64,000 nucleotides of DNA from Craterostigma plantagineum (Eukaryota > Streptophyta > Magnoliopsida > Lamiales > Linderniaceae), in contig JAPQWV010000001.1 of the NCBI GenBank assembly GCA_027422505.1, forward strand, positions 5,828,001 through 5,892,000, written 5' to 3'. The position numbers and the translations under genes were made by a program. Shown one piece after another: positions 11,997 to 22,574 of the stretch (the first letter of the stretch is position 1; each line of letters starts with the position of its first letter). The notes beneath the pieces were generated by a model, which worked only from the letters and a program-made list of their open reading frames with translations, searched no databases and was not told where the DNA came from.

Positions 11997-14278
11997 TAAT
12001 AACTATTGCTATACTGAGACAGGGGAACTAATAGATCAGTATGAGGATGTTGCTGACACATTGTGGCTTATTATGAGGGGATATTAGGTACCAAAATGCC
12101 AACTAATGCGGCAGTTGAGGATGCTGTCATACAGCAGGGCCATGTTTTATCCATTAAAGAGCAGATAGAACTGGTTCAACCTTTCAGCAGAGATGACATA
12201 AAGAAAGCAATGTTCTCTATACCAAGTGATAAAGCTCTCGGGCCCGATGGTTACAATAGTGAGTTTTATAAGAAGGCGTGGAAGGTGGTAGGGGAGGATA
12301 TCATCCAGATGATACAGAAGTTCTTTCAGAAAGGACAACTGATGACAGCCCTCACCAAAACCACTATAACATTAATCCCAAAAGTTGATCACCCCAGTTA
12401 TGCAAGAGAATATAGGCCCATCTCATGCTGCAATACAATATACAAATGTATTGCAAAACTAATATGTTCCAGAATTAGACTAGTACTTCCAAAGCTGGTA
12501 CCGGGGAACCAAGGGGCGTTTGTGTCAGGGAGATCCATTGCGCACAATATTCTTATCACCCAAGAACTACTAAGGTTGTATAAACGAGGAGCAGGATCAC
12601 CTAGGTGCCTCATGAAGATTGATTTGAAAAAGGCATATGATGGATTGAGCAGTGCATTATAAGAGTATCCTATCAACTGTCCATTAATGGAAGTTTGGAA
12701 GGGGACATCAAAGGGGCGAGGGGGATTAGACAAGGGATCCAATGTCTCCGTTGTTATTTGTCTTGGTCATGGAGTATCTAACGAGAAAGCTCAGCTTGAC
12801 AGCAAAAGGGAGGGAGTTCAGATATCATCCCTTATGTAAACAATTAAAGATAGTGAATTTATGCTTTGCAGATGATTTGATCATTATGTGCAACGCTCAC
12901 AGAAAATCTGTAGAACTGCTTATGGATAGCCTTCACCAATTCCAGCTCACCACAGGACTGGATGCGAATCATAGCAAATCGCATATTTACATAGCTGGTA
13001 TGAGTGATCAGATGAGACAGGAACTACCCGAGCTGACAGGCTATGATGAAGGGAAATTTCCAATGAGATATTTGGGTGTTCCCATCTCACCAACAATATG
13101 GAGCCGAACCGATTTCCAGGAGCTAGTGGATATAGTGAAACGCATCAACTGTTGGACTACTAGGCACCTATCATATGCGGGAAGGTGTTGTCTAATAAAT
13201 TCAGTGTTATTATCATTACATACTTATTGGGGGTCCATCTTTATACTACCAAGAAGTGTGGTAAAACTCGTGGATCAAAAGTGCAGAGAGTTTCTGTGGA
13301 GGAAGAAGGAAACGGGTAAGATGCAAGCTTTAGTAGCTTGGGACTTGGTATGTAGAAGGAAGAGCTGTGGTGGATTAAATATTAAGAACTGCGGAGATTG
13401 GAATTATGCATGCTTAGGGAGGTTAATGTGGGACATTGCGGGGAAGAAGGATTGCCTATGGATTCGATGGTTGAATGGTGTGTACCTACGGAATGGGGAA
13501 TTCTGGGCCCACCATGCACCTACTGACTGTAGTTGGACATGGAGGAAATTGAACAAGATTAAGGAGATGTTCAGACAGTGAGTTGAACATGGGAGATGGT
13601 TGGGCCATGTATCAGGGGAATATAATATCGCTTCGGGATACACTTGGCTGGGTCAACATAGGGAAGTTAAATTTGAACTAGCAGAGGCTGTGTGGAACAG
13701 ATGGTCTATTCCTAAACATGCTATGGTGTTGTGGCTGATTGTTCAGGGAAAGAGTCTGACAAGGGATCGACTGCAGAGGTGGGGCATGTGATCCCGGATA
13801 CGAAGTGTCTACTATGCAGGAAGAAAGAGGAAAATTTGCCTCATATTTTCATGCTTTGTGAGTTCAGCGCATCTGTTAAAGAAGAGATACAAAGGTGGAT
13901 CAAGATACGGATTCCGCCCGAGTTAGAGGGCGTGAAGAGATTACTACGAAAATTGGGGAAGAGAAAGCATAAGGTGTGTAAGGTGAGAATATTGGTGATC
14001 ACTACATTGTTCTACATGATTTGGAATGAACCGCAATCGGAGACTCCATGGCGAAGCAGATAGATCGGGAGAGGAAGTAGTGAAAGTGATCAAGAAGGGT
14101 GCTCTTGAACAAATTATCAGCTTGAGGGTCCTTTCTACAACACGGGAAGAGCAAGAGTTTATGCATCAGTTATTGTCTGTCTAATTTGCTTGAGGGGTAG
14201 TTTCAATAGTTGATAAATGCTATGTATTGAACAATTATGGCTCTTGGTGATAATGATAACTTCTTACCAAAAAAAATA
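11997..14278 (+). mobile_element. 5'-truncated LINE (non-LTR retrotransposon)
   Basis: A non-LTR reverse transcriptase ORF2 fragment lies on the plus strand. It starts just upstream of the RT domain and ends with an A-rich tail at 14269-14278. The upstream boundary is approximate: the sequence changes from LTR minisatellite and an AAT run to LINE coding at about 11997-12010. ORF1 and the endonuclease are absent, as expected for a 5'-truncated L1-type insertion. It lies in the same direction as the host LTR. Confidence 0.8.
12063..14063 (+). pseudogene. LINE reverse transcriptase and C-terminal zinc-binding domain, broken
   Basis: The first frame (12063-12662) carries KALGPDGYNSEFYKKAW, PKVDHPSYAREYRPISCCN, GNQGAFVSGRSIAHNILI and MKIDLKKAYDG. 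The next frame (12742-13581) begins at MSPLLFVLVMEYL and has the catalytic FADDLIIM and PMRYLGVPI. Sequence between KKAYD and the region before MSPLLF is about 80-100 residues short of the family, so there is an internal deletion plus frameshifts near 12660-12740. The rest (13600-14063) matches the C-terminal zf-RVT region (WNRWSIPKHAMVLWLIVQGK, CLLCRKKEENLPHIFMLCEF). It is non-functional. Confidence 0.9.
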
Positions 14279-14493
14279 GGATAAAATGCATAAAACCCCT
14301 ACATCGTAAATCTATAATGCATCAAACCTTGTCGTCTTTCCCCTAATTTGGGGGTATAGTACTAGGTTTTAGAAAACATATGGGTTATGGTGCTAAATTT
14401 GTCGCAGTACAGGGGAGTTTCACGCAATAAAAAAAGCATAAGGGGTTTTGGTGCATTTTTGCTAAGATATAGGGGGTATTATGCATTTTATCC
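14279..14493. mobile_element. 215-bp TIR element, Mutator-like MITE
   Basis: The ends are inverted repeats, GGATAAAATGCATAAAACCCC at the left and GGGGGTATTATGCATTTTATCC at the right. A 9-bp direct repeat AAAAAAATA flanks them at 14270-14278 and 14494-14502. A 9-bp target duplication is typical of Mutator-like elements, although this one is low-complexity. The element has no coding capacity. It landed at the A-rich tail of the LINE, so it is the youngest layer of this nest. Confidence 0.7.
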
Positions 14494-14924
14494 AAAAAAA
14501 TAAAGAAAATAAAAGGTGAAGGAATAATAAGGGTAGATTAGAAGACATTGGAATTATCTATTTGTAGTATAGTATATGGAAGAATAGATATTAATAACGA
14601 TTGTATCAATAATTCATTTAAGCAAAACTTCGATATTAAGCTAAGGAGATAAAAGCTCGAACAGTAAACAAACGCAAGCTAGGAAGGGTATGATTTTGTT
14701 ATGATTTTCATGTATTCAGTTAAAATTTAGCATGTTAGTATGTTAGTAAGCATGCAAGTTTTATTTGGTCAAGTTCCGTATACGTTCTGGATTTTTGAAG
14801 TTTGAAATGTGCTTAAAGATTATATGAAGTTCTTCATATTCTTGAGAGGTTATAATTTGATCGTATGGGTTTAATATGTTTAGAATGAAAAGGTGTTTAA
14901 AATAATTGAAAGGAAGGTTTCGCG

Positions 14925-15230
14925 AACAATGGATTTAAAGTTAGGTTTTCGCGAAATGAATAGTGAATTCGCGAAATGAACAGTTCACGAATGAACAGTT
15001 CACGAATGAACAGCGAATTCGCGAAATGAATAGTAAATTTCGCGGATGAACAGTGAATTCGAGAAATGAACAGTAACTTTGGCGAATGAACAGTGCATTC
15101 ACGAATAGTAACTTTCGCGAATGAACAGTGAATTCACGAAATGAACAGTAACTTTCGCGAATGAACAGTGAATTTGTGAAATGAACAGTAACTTTCGCGA
15201 ATGAACATTGTTTTCGTGAATGAACTTTGG
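14925..15230 (+). repeat. LTR minisatellite, right block
   Basis: About ten degenerate units share the words GAACAGTGAATTCGCGAA, AATGAACAGTAACTTTCGCG and TTCACGAA, the same words as at 11750-11990. The surrounding sequence (14503-16571) is otherwise AT-rich LTR DNA without a recognisable gene. Short open frames at 15789-16489 show no protein-family features. Confidence 0.75.
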
Positions 15231-16571
15231 AAAAAAATTGATTAATAATAATAAATAAATATATAAAATGAATGAAAAATGAAAAAAATGATGTGAGACA
15301 GATTTCCGAAATTTAACAGAACTTCAACAATTTAGCAGATTGCCAAAATATGAAGTATTCTGCAGTTAGGGAAAACTAGAATACATTTAATACTTATCTA
15401 AATATAACTTCTCAGGGAGAAAGAGTCCAATATTTAATAATTAATAGATAAAAAGTTAAAAGATTACAGATAGAAATTAGGTCATGTATAATATAAGAGC
15501 ATGCATATCATGACATATATATTATTTTCTTAGGGATCTTATATTTATCGACAATAATATTTTAATAGGTTCGAATTCCGAAAAGGCAAGGATAAAGTCG
15601 AGCAAAGAACGGGGATTTAAGCCAGTATGATATGCAACATGTGTTCTATTCTTTGTGTTTTACATGAATTATTTGATCAATGATTTTATGACTTACGTGA
15701 TATATGAAATTGATTTGATTTAGTGGATGAAAGTCTGCTCAAATGGGATATACGTGAATGGTGATTATATGAAATATATGTTATATATATGGTACAATGC
15801 ATACGGATAATAATGAAAAGAGAAACTGTTATGACTGCTACGACATCGGACGACTTGATACACAGATATGGTTACATCCCTACAAATCGCGGGATTACAG
15901 AGTCCTGTACAGTCAGACAAAATATATCAATGGTTACAGAGTCCCATGCATGGGCCCCTATGGGGTCGAAAGTACGAGTCTGGCAGGTTCATAACGGAAG
16001 TATCAAAAATAAATGATCATATAGAATTGCATTGACCTACGGGTTCTAAGAATTGTTCTATGGACTACGGTTATGTGACAAACTTCGATGATTGGTTACG
16101 TGATAGTTATGTAATTTTATATGTTACAGTACGAGTATTGTGAATCTACGGATTCTACGAACGATGGTATATTCTCTAAAAACGTCTATGGAAGCAAACG
16201 AAAGGAAGAAAAAGATTTTATTTATCATTTGTCTAACGAAATAACATGTAGCGATAATACTCTGAATAATTGTTTTCACAGTTGCTGTAGATATTTAGCA
16301 GGCAACTTAGAGTGCATCTTCATACGACAACATGGATTCAAGGTTGTCCCCTATGTTCATCGTGTGCAAGTAGTATATGAAGCGTTAGGGACTTTTGTGT
16401 GTTGTAAAATAAATAAGATATGTGCATATATATGTATGATATGCGTAGAAATGACTAGACCAGATGTACGCTCCCGTTTATGTATATAGGTATGGTTGTA
16501 AAAAGGCGAAAAATTTTATATGAAAAATATAATAGCTGCGCAAATAAAGTAATAGAAAACGGGACGTTACA

Positions 16572-17238
16572 CCCATTGTGGGGTTGTGCTGTGCTCGTTG
16601 TTTGTGAGCCTTTGTTCTCCGATTGACGATGTACCGGTGAGACCCTTTGTGCTATTTAGCCCCTGTATCTTTGTTGATTTATACAAGCTATCGTTTCGGA
16701 AAAAAAAATGAAAACTAATGTGTAGGGGTATAGTTACAATAACTAACAAATTTTAGGAGTGAAATGATAAATTATTAAATGACATTATAATAGAGGGACA
16801 AAAATTTAAATAAAATGACAGACCAAAATGGAAGTTTTTAGCCACCATAGATCCTTCATATAACACTAGTACTCCTTGCACACTCTAATGTGTATGCTAT
16901 AATATATAAATATATACAAAATTATTTAAATTTAATATATTTAAGTGATATATATATGTGTATATATAAATTATAAGATTAAAGATATAATAAACTATAA
17001 ATAGTATTTAACTAAATATAGTAAATAGAGTTAGTGGGTGATTATTTATTTTATTAAAATAAACAGACCAAATTGACATTTACACACACACATCACATAA
17101 TAAAAGAGTATAGATAAGAATAAATAATTGACTACATACATTATCAATTATTACTTGTTTCTTGCTGGATGGATATAGTTGAGTTGAGAGATGATAAATT
17201 ACGTTCAAATGTTATTCTCCGACACAAACAAACCTATC
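16572..17238. other. AT-rich intergenic DNA
   Basis: I see no gene or clear element here. The stretch has simple AT runs, including TATATATATG-like tracts near 16900-16980, and a short CACACACACA run near 17083. Confidence 0.6.
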
Positions 17239-19669
17239 TACCTAGAGCACCTCCAATGGAACTGCAAAACCCAAAAAATGGAGTAAATTTACTCAAGCGG
17301 AACACAAAAACCAAACCCAAAATGGGTTTTCACTTATTCTCTCATCATTCAAACGGAAATACGTATTTCATCGCAAACTATGCGTTTGTATTTTCTAATC
17401 TGCATACTAGCCCCAAACATTTGAATTTATTAGACTGGTTTAAAAAATTTTATGAATCGAAATCGAACTCACATACAAGCAAGAGGAGTATCGCCGCAAG
17501 AGAATAATTGTTTGAAGAAACACATAGGCGCCGGTCTTCTGCTCAATATTTTGGCTAATCAAGGTGCTTCTGAGGCTGCAGTTGAAGGAAAATCTTCAGC
17601 AATGGTGAGGAAGCTTTGCTGTCTCTGTTCTTTTGTCAGTATATTCACGTCAATAGTCTAAGATGTTTGCAGGAGGACGAAGCATCTATTCTAATGGGAG
17701 AGAAAGAAGCAGAGAAGATGATAGGAGAAGGATACTCACGACTAGACTGTGAAAACTTTATCTGGACTGTGAAGACTCGATTTGGGCATCTGCATATTTT
17801 TTTTTATGGGAATTGCTATTCACCGCCCCCTTTTTCCTAGTTACCGCCCCCTAAAGGGCTTGAAAATGACCTTTTTGCCCTTATGATATTTAAATTAATT
17901 TAAAAAGAAAAAACAAACTAAATATATAATTCTGTTACGAAATACAGAAAACTACATACACAAATAAATTCGAACGATCGATCGATACGGAAAAAAAAAA
18001 ATTTCGATTTAACATTTTAGTACCGATCGATTGATATTTTCGGCCCTGCGGTGCACGGGCCGAACGATATTTTCGGCGGACTGTGCGCGGGCCGAACAGT
18101 ATTTTCGGCCCGGACACTGTTTGGCCGAAATTTCAGTTCGGCCCGCACAGGCCCGGCCGAAATCTGATTTCGGCCCGCACAGTCCCGGCCAAAATCTGAC
18201 TTCGGCCCGCACAGGCCCGACCGAAATCTGATTTCGGCCCGCACAGGCCCGGCCGAAACGGCCCGTACACTGCAGGGCCTAAATCTGATTTCGGCCCATA
18301 CACAGCACCCGAAGTTCAGTTTCGGGTAAAGTTTAAGGGTCGATGCGCTCCGAATCAGGCCAAACATAAAACATAAAAGTTGTAGATAATAAAATTGGCT
18401 TTCTACAGGAATTTGAATCAGGGTCGTCCGATTTGTAAATCAAAAGTTATAGTCAAAATCGTGTAGACTGCCAGTTTCGGCCCATTCCACTCGGACAGCA
18501 ACCCTAAGTTAGAATCGGGCGAATTTGTGAGGTCAATGGACTTCTAATCAGGCCACCATTAAAACACAAAAGCTATATATAATTAAGTTGGCTTTTCATA
18601 GGAACTTGAATCAGAGTCGTCCGATTTGTGAATCGAAAGTTATGCTCAAAATCGTGCAATCTGCCAGTGGAATCGACCGAAACTGGCAGTCTGTACAATT
18701 TTGATAATAACTTCCGATTTACAAATCGGATGACCTTGGTTCAAATTCCTATGGAAATCCAATTTGATTATCTACAACTTTTATGTTTTATGTTTGGCCT
18801 GATTCGGAGCGTATCGACCCCAAAATTCTACCCGAAACGGAACTTCGGGTGCTGTGTATGGGCCGAAATCAGATTTCGGCCCTGCAGTGTATGGGCCGAA
18901 ATCAGATTTCGGCCGGGCCTGTGCAGGCCGAAATCAGATTTCGGCCGGGCCTGTGCGGGCCAAACTCAGATTTCGGCCGGGTCTGTGCGGGCCGAACTGA
19001 AATTTCGGCCAAGCAGTGTCTGGGCCGAAAATACTGTTCGGCCCGCGCACAGTACTGCCGAAAATATCGTACGTCCCGTGCACTGCAGTGCCGAAAATAT
19101 CGATCGATCGGTACTAAAATGTTAAATCGAAATTTTTTTTTCGGTATCGATCGATCGTTTGAATTTATTTGTGTGTGTAGTTTTCAGTATTTCGTACCAG
19201 AATTATATATTTAGTTAGTTTTTTCTTTTTAAATTAATTTAATATCATAAGGGCAAAAAGGTCATTTTCAAGCCCTTTAGGGGGCGGTAAGTAGGAAAAA
19301 GGGGCGGTGAATAGCAATCCAGTTTTTTATCTTTGTTGCCGTCGTCTTGATTTTTTGTTCAAAGCTAAGGTTTCTGCATCACGTGTCTTTTCAGTTTAAC
19401 TATTAAAAAACACATAAAAATTAAATAAATAAATATATTATTTTATATCTTTTTTATTTATATATATATGATAATATAAAAAATATTATTTGTAAAGTTA
19501 TAAAATGTGTGGGTAGTATTTAAAAATTATAAAAATTGTGGAAGAAAATATTTTCAAAATGCACATTTGAGTGTGAGAATGAGTGTAATGGTTGGAGATG
19601 AATTACTGCATTTTGCGTTTAAGAATGAGTTTGAGTTTGAGAATGGTTTTTCCGATTGGAGATGGTCTT
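17239..19669. mobile_element. Possible TIR element that hosts the foldback insertion
   Basis: The left end reads CTAGAGCACCTCCAATGG and the right end GATTGGAGATGGTCTTAG. These are inverted and similar to each other, and both resemble the common plant MITE terminus GAGCATCTCCAA. The interior left of the foldback (17450-17800) has open frames without a recognised domain. Removing the foldback leaves about 0.9 kb. The pairing is imperfect, so this is tentative. Confidence 0.35.
17808..19320. mobile_element. 1.5-kb GC-rich foldback element
   Basis: The left end GGGAATTGCTATTCACCGCC and the right end GGCGGTGAATAGCAATCC are inverted repeats. Pairing continues inward across almost the whole element, with the centre near 18670. 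Each arm has five or six copies of a unit of about 32 bp, GGCCCGCACAGGCCCGGCCG followed by AAATCTGATTTC. Flanks read TTTTTTAT on both sides, compatible with an 8-9 bp target duplication. There is no transposase. Its GC-rich, CpG-rich arms contrast with AT-rich neighbours. It is most likely a non-autonomous Mutator-type foldback. Confidence 0.8.
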
Positions 19670-20879
19670 AGTTGGGTTATTTGCGTTGTTCATAATTTAT
19701 ATTTTAGTATTTAAAATAGATACTAGATGATGTGGCCGCACGTTGTGCGGCTTCTACGTAAGTGTACCCGGAATCGAATGGTTAAAACAATTAATATAAA
19801 ATGTGTTTAATGAAATATAGTATTTGGGACTTATTCTAATATAAAACAATTGATTGTTTTTGCCTACGATGGTGGAGATTTGATTGCATCATGTTTAAAC
19901 TTGTAAAGATTGGAACTCTAGTATCTGGCTTGAAATGTCGTGGTTGTTGTCCGATTAGTGTTTTTCTTGAATCTCAATGAGAATGATAGAAAATGTCTCC
20001 TAAAGCTTGGAAACTTCTCATAACTTCTAAGTCTCTGTTACAATTCCAATGCTTAAACCAGTGCTACTATCCTCGACCGTGCATGGCTTGTGGTAAATGG
20101 TGTAACAATTACAACATGAGATTGAATGGGGAAAAAACTCTACTATCAAATTTGATGAAAATAAGTAATTGATACTTTTAGCAACTCGAAGGCTCTAAGC
20201 CCATTAGGGTAATCTTCGAAATATTTTCCTAACCGTCCAATTTCCGCCTAGATAGCGCCTAGGCCCCGCCTCGCCGCCTAGGCGCTAGGCCCTCTTCGGG
20301 CGCCCGACTACCGCCTAACGAATTTTACGACATTGATCAAACTATTAAATTTGGGAGAATAGTATCTCTATTAGGTTCAATTTAGTTTGCGGAATTTTGT
20401 AAGGAAAAAAAGAAAGAAAACGTGGAGAGATACAACGGTCGAAGCGAAACTATCATCGTCTGATATGCTAACTTAGTTTTCCGTCGTGTTTTCCACACAC
20501 GATACCGCATACCAAACACACCCTTAATGTTTGGACTATCATGACGGATGAATCATAGAGATAATATCTCTAATACAGCAGTAGTGTTTCATTAGATATG
20601 ATATTAGAGCTGGTAATTTAATAATAATGTGTTAATCTCCACCAGACTTATATCTGATCCCCATCCCTCCACCAGAGAGAATATTTTCCCCAACCGGGAG
20701 AGTAACATGGTGATTTCGTGAAGCAATTCATTCCATGAAGGCTATGGAGAATTCATGCCAATTTTGACAAGCTTAGGAAGCACACAAAACTTAGATTTTA
20801 AGTAATATAGTCTGCAAGGAGACCCAAGATTAAAGACTCGAACAAGATGCTAAAAAATATCATAGAATTGTCATGCAAT
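19670..20879. other. Intergenic DNA with a small GC-rich repeat
   Basis: No gene is recognised. At about 20235-20320 there is a GC-rich cluster built on CGCCTAGGCGC-type palindromes (GCGCCTAGGCCCCGCC, CCGCCTAGGCGCTAGGCC), which looks like the core of a small TIR element. The word TGATATTAGAGC near 20598 resembles a decayed copia primer-binding site. Confidence 0.4.
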
Positions 20880-21670
20880 AGAGAACCCAAAACTTGTTAT
20901 TGGGAACTACGAGCCTAAACCTCGCCGGAGCCGCCAAGAATGGCCGGAGAAGATGACCGGATGAAGAGCTGAAGGTGAAAATGGTGTTCTGCTGAAGAAC
21001 GATCGCGAAGCACAGCTACCGTCTGATCAGAAGCGCCCGTAATCGGACGGATATGATTTGAAGGCCGGAGATTAAGTGTGGATCATCAGATGAGGCGCGA
21101 AAGTCATCAACGGTTGTGATTAGATGAAGCGTGATGATGCAGATGGATAATCTCGGCCGCATGATCGATATCGGATGGCCCAGATTGAAGGCGCCATTCC
21201 ACTTATAAAGGCGTCATGCGCGTTGTGCTGGGTCACGTGAGAAAGCAAGTGCAAAGTGGCAAGCTACGGTGCATTGGATAGGAAACAATGGACGGCGCTG
21301 ATTAATAGCAGAACATGTGTTAAGTATGATTTCAGCTTATATATACCAGAAAATGGAAGTTCAACCTCACCACTTCACGAGTTCGTATTTCCCAGTAGAG
21401 TGAGATTTAGTCTCCGGTGTAAACATGAAAGTTGTAGAGCTTGTGTAGGGCTGTAACTTTCATTTTGGGTGGGAATACAAAGGAGCTCTGGTTTGGTCCG
21501 TGGACGTAGGCCAATTCTCGGCCGAACCACGTTAAATACTGTGCTTGTGTGTGTGCGTTTTGTTCTGTTTTCGATCCGATCGAGCTCGCGACTGATCGAA
21601 TCGATCCACGAAGGTTACATACACATAAAACACGTCCAAAGTCGGGTCTAACGGCGGTCCTCGATCAACA
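20880..21670 (+). other. Possible solo-LTR-like remnant
   Basis: No coding potential is recognised. A TATA-like ACTTATAAAGGC occurs at about 21200, followed by GC-richer leader-like sequence to about 21670, a layout seen in plant LTR promoters. I could not find matching ends or a second copy in the window. Confidence 0.2.
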
Positions 21671-21813
21671 CTTGTCATGAACAGTATGAAACAACAGGGA
21701 AAAGATCCAGTTAGCAAAACAACAATCTTACAAAACAACCATGTTAAGAGCAAAACCATACATCATTACCATATTAAATCCAACACAAGCCATGGATGAA
21801 GAATCTTTTTCTC

Positions 21814-22082
21814 TTACAAAGCATAGTCCTCGATAAGATGGGCCTGAGCACCCTCTTCCCTTTCTTCAATTTTATCGCGACCATCATTAAATGAACTCCC
21901 AAAATTGCGCACGCGAAGCAACTCATCGGGCCACTCTTCTCCTCCGTCGGAGTCGGAGATCACCGCAATGTCATCCGTCTCCGGCGACTCCGAGACGCCC
22001 TTGAGGTTTCCACAGCCCTCCAGTGGAGCCGATACGCTTCGGTGATCCCCACGAGAGCGTTCGAGGATGAGGTTTTCGTTAT
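21814..22082 (-). other. Possible terminal exon of an unrecognised gene
   Basis: On the minus strand an AG acceptor (TTTTCAAG) is followed by about 88 open codons ending in TAA. The peptide is acidic with DDIAVISDSDGGEEWPDELL near the middle and ends LIEDYAL. Base composition is coding-like and unlike the AT-rich flanks. I do not recognise the family, and no upstream exon is evident before the bHLH gene's last exon at 22575. It could be a gene fragment or the 3' end of a truncated gene. Confidence 0.25.
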
Positions 22083-22574
22083 CTTGAAAATTATTTTCTG
22101 AAAATAAGATATAAAATAAAAAATAATGAAAATACGGTATAAAGATAAAAGGTGGAAAGCAGATATTTCACAACTTTTAAGTAAATTAATAAATAACACA
22201 AATATACTGATATTTGTTCCATCGTTCGCTTTATATCTGCAAGAGTGGGACCCGCCAAATGAGATAACAACCGGGAAATGCAAGTTTCACATATTAGTGA
22301 TCAAGAGTATATACATGACCTGCAACCAACCTTATAAACTGGCCACATTCACTCTTTTATAATAGTAATAGATATATATATATTTATTATATATATATAC
22401 AAATACATTAGCAAGAAAAGTACAGTGACGTTCCTACCGCATAGCTTCTTTGTTTTAATAAAATGTTACTATTAATTGGACATTGGACATTCTTGTTTCT
22501 AATTCACTAAAAACACATAGTTACAGCAGTCTTAAATTAATCACTAAACTAACATTCCCTAATATTCTTGTTGT
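22083..22574. other. AT-rich spacer downstream of the bHLH gene
   Basis: No gene is seen. There is an AT microsatellite at about 22371-22400. The part next to 22575 is the expected 3' UTR of the minus-strand bHLH gene. Confidence 0.5.

Larger units (their letters stand above)
7644..16571 (+). mobile_element. Second Ty3/gypsy retrotransposon with long, nested 3' LTR
   Basis: Coding remnants run gag (7644-8201), protease (from 8217), reverse transcriptase (about 8880-9560), RNase H (to 10136), integrase (10370-11090) and chromodomain tail (to 11593). This order is that of chromoviral gypsy elements. A purine tract (GAAGGGCGGAGAA) precedes an LTR start TGTCAGGAATC at 11606. A plausible LTR end GGGACGTTACA lies at 16561-16571. 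The LTR is interrupted by a LINE and by a small TIR element. Confidence 0.78.
11606..16571 (+). repeat. Gypsy 3' LTR, split by later insertions
   Basis: The block opens with TGTCAGGAATC right after the purine tract and appears to close with GTTACA at 16571. Inside are a LINE (about 11997-14278) and a TIR element (14279-14493). Removing these leaves roughly 2.5 kb, long but within the range of plant gypsy LTRs. Two minisatellite-like blocks lie on either side of the LINE. No second copy of this LTR is recognisable upstream of 7644 by eye. Confidence 0.5.

Noticed and set aside
15789..16489. Short plus-strand frames after the minisatellite
   Set aside because: They lie within LTR DNA, have no homology I recognise and contain low-complexity composition.
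17935..19214. Several overlapping open frames in the GC-rich foldback
   Set aside because: They are by-products of a 32-bp repeat read in all frames, without protein-family features.
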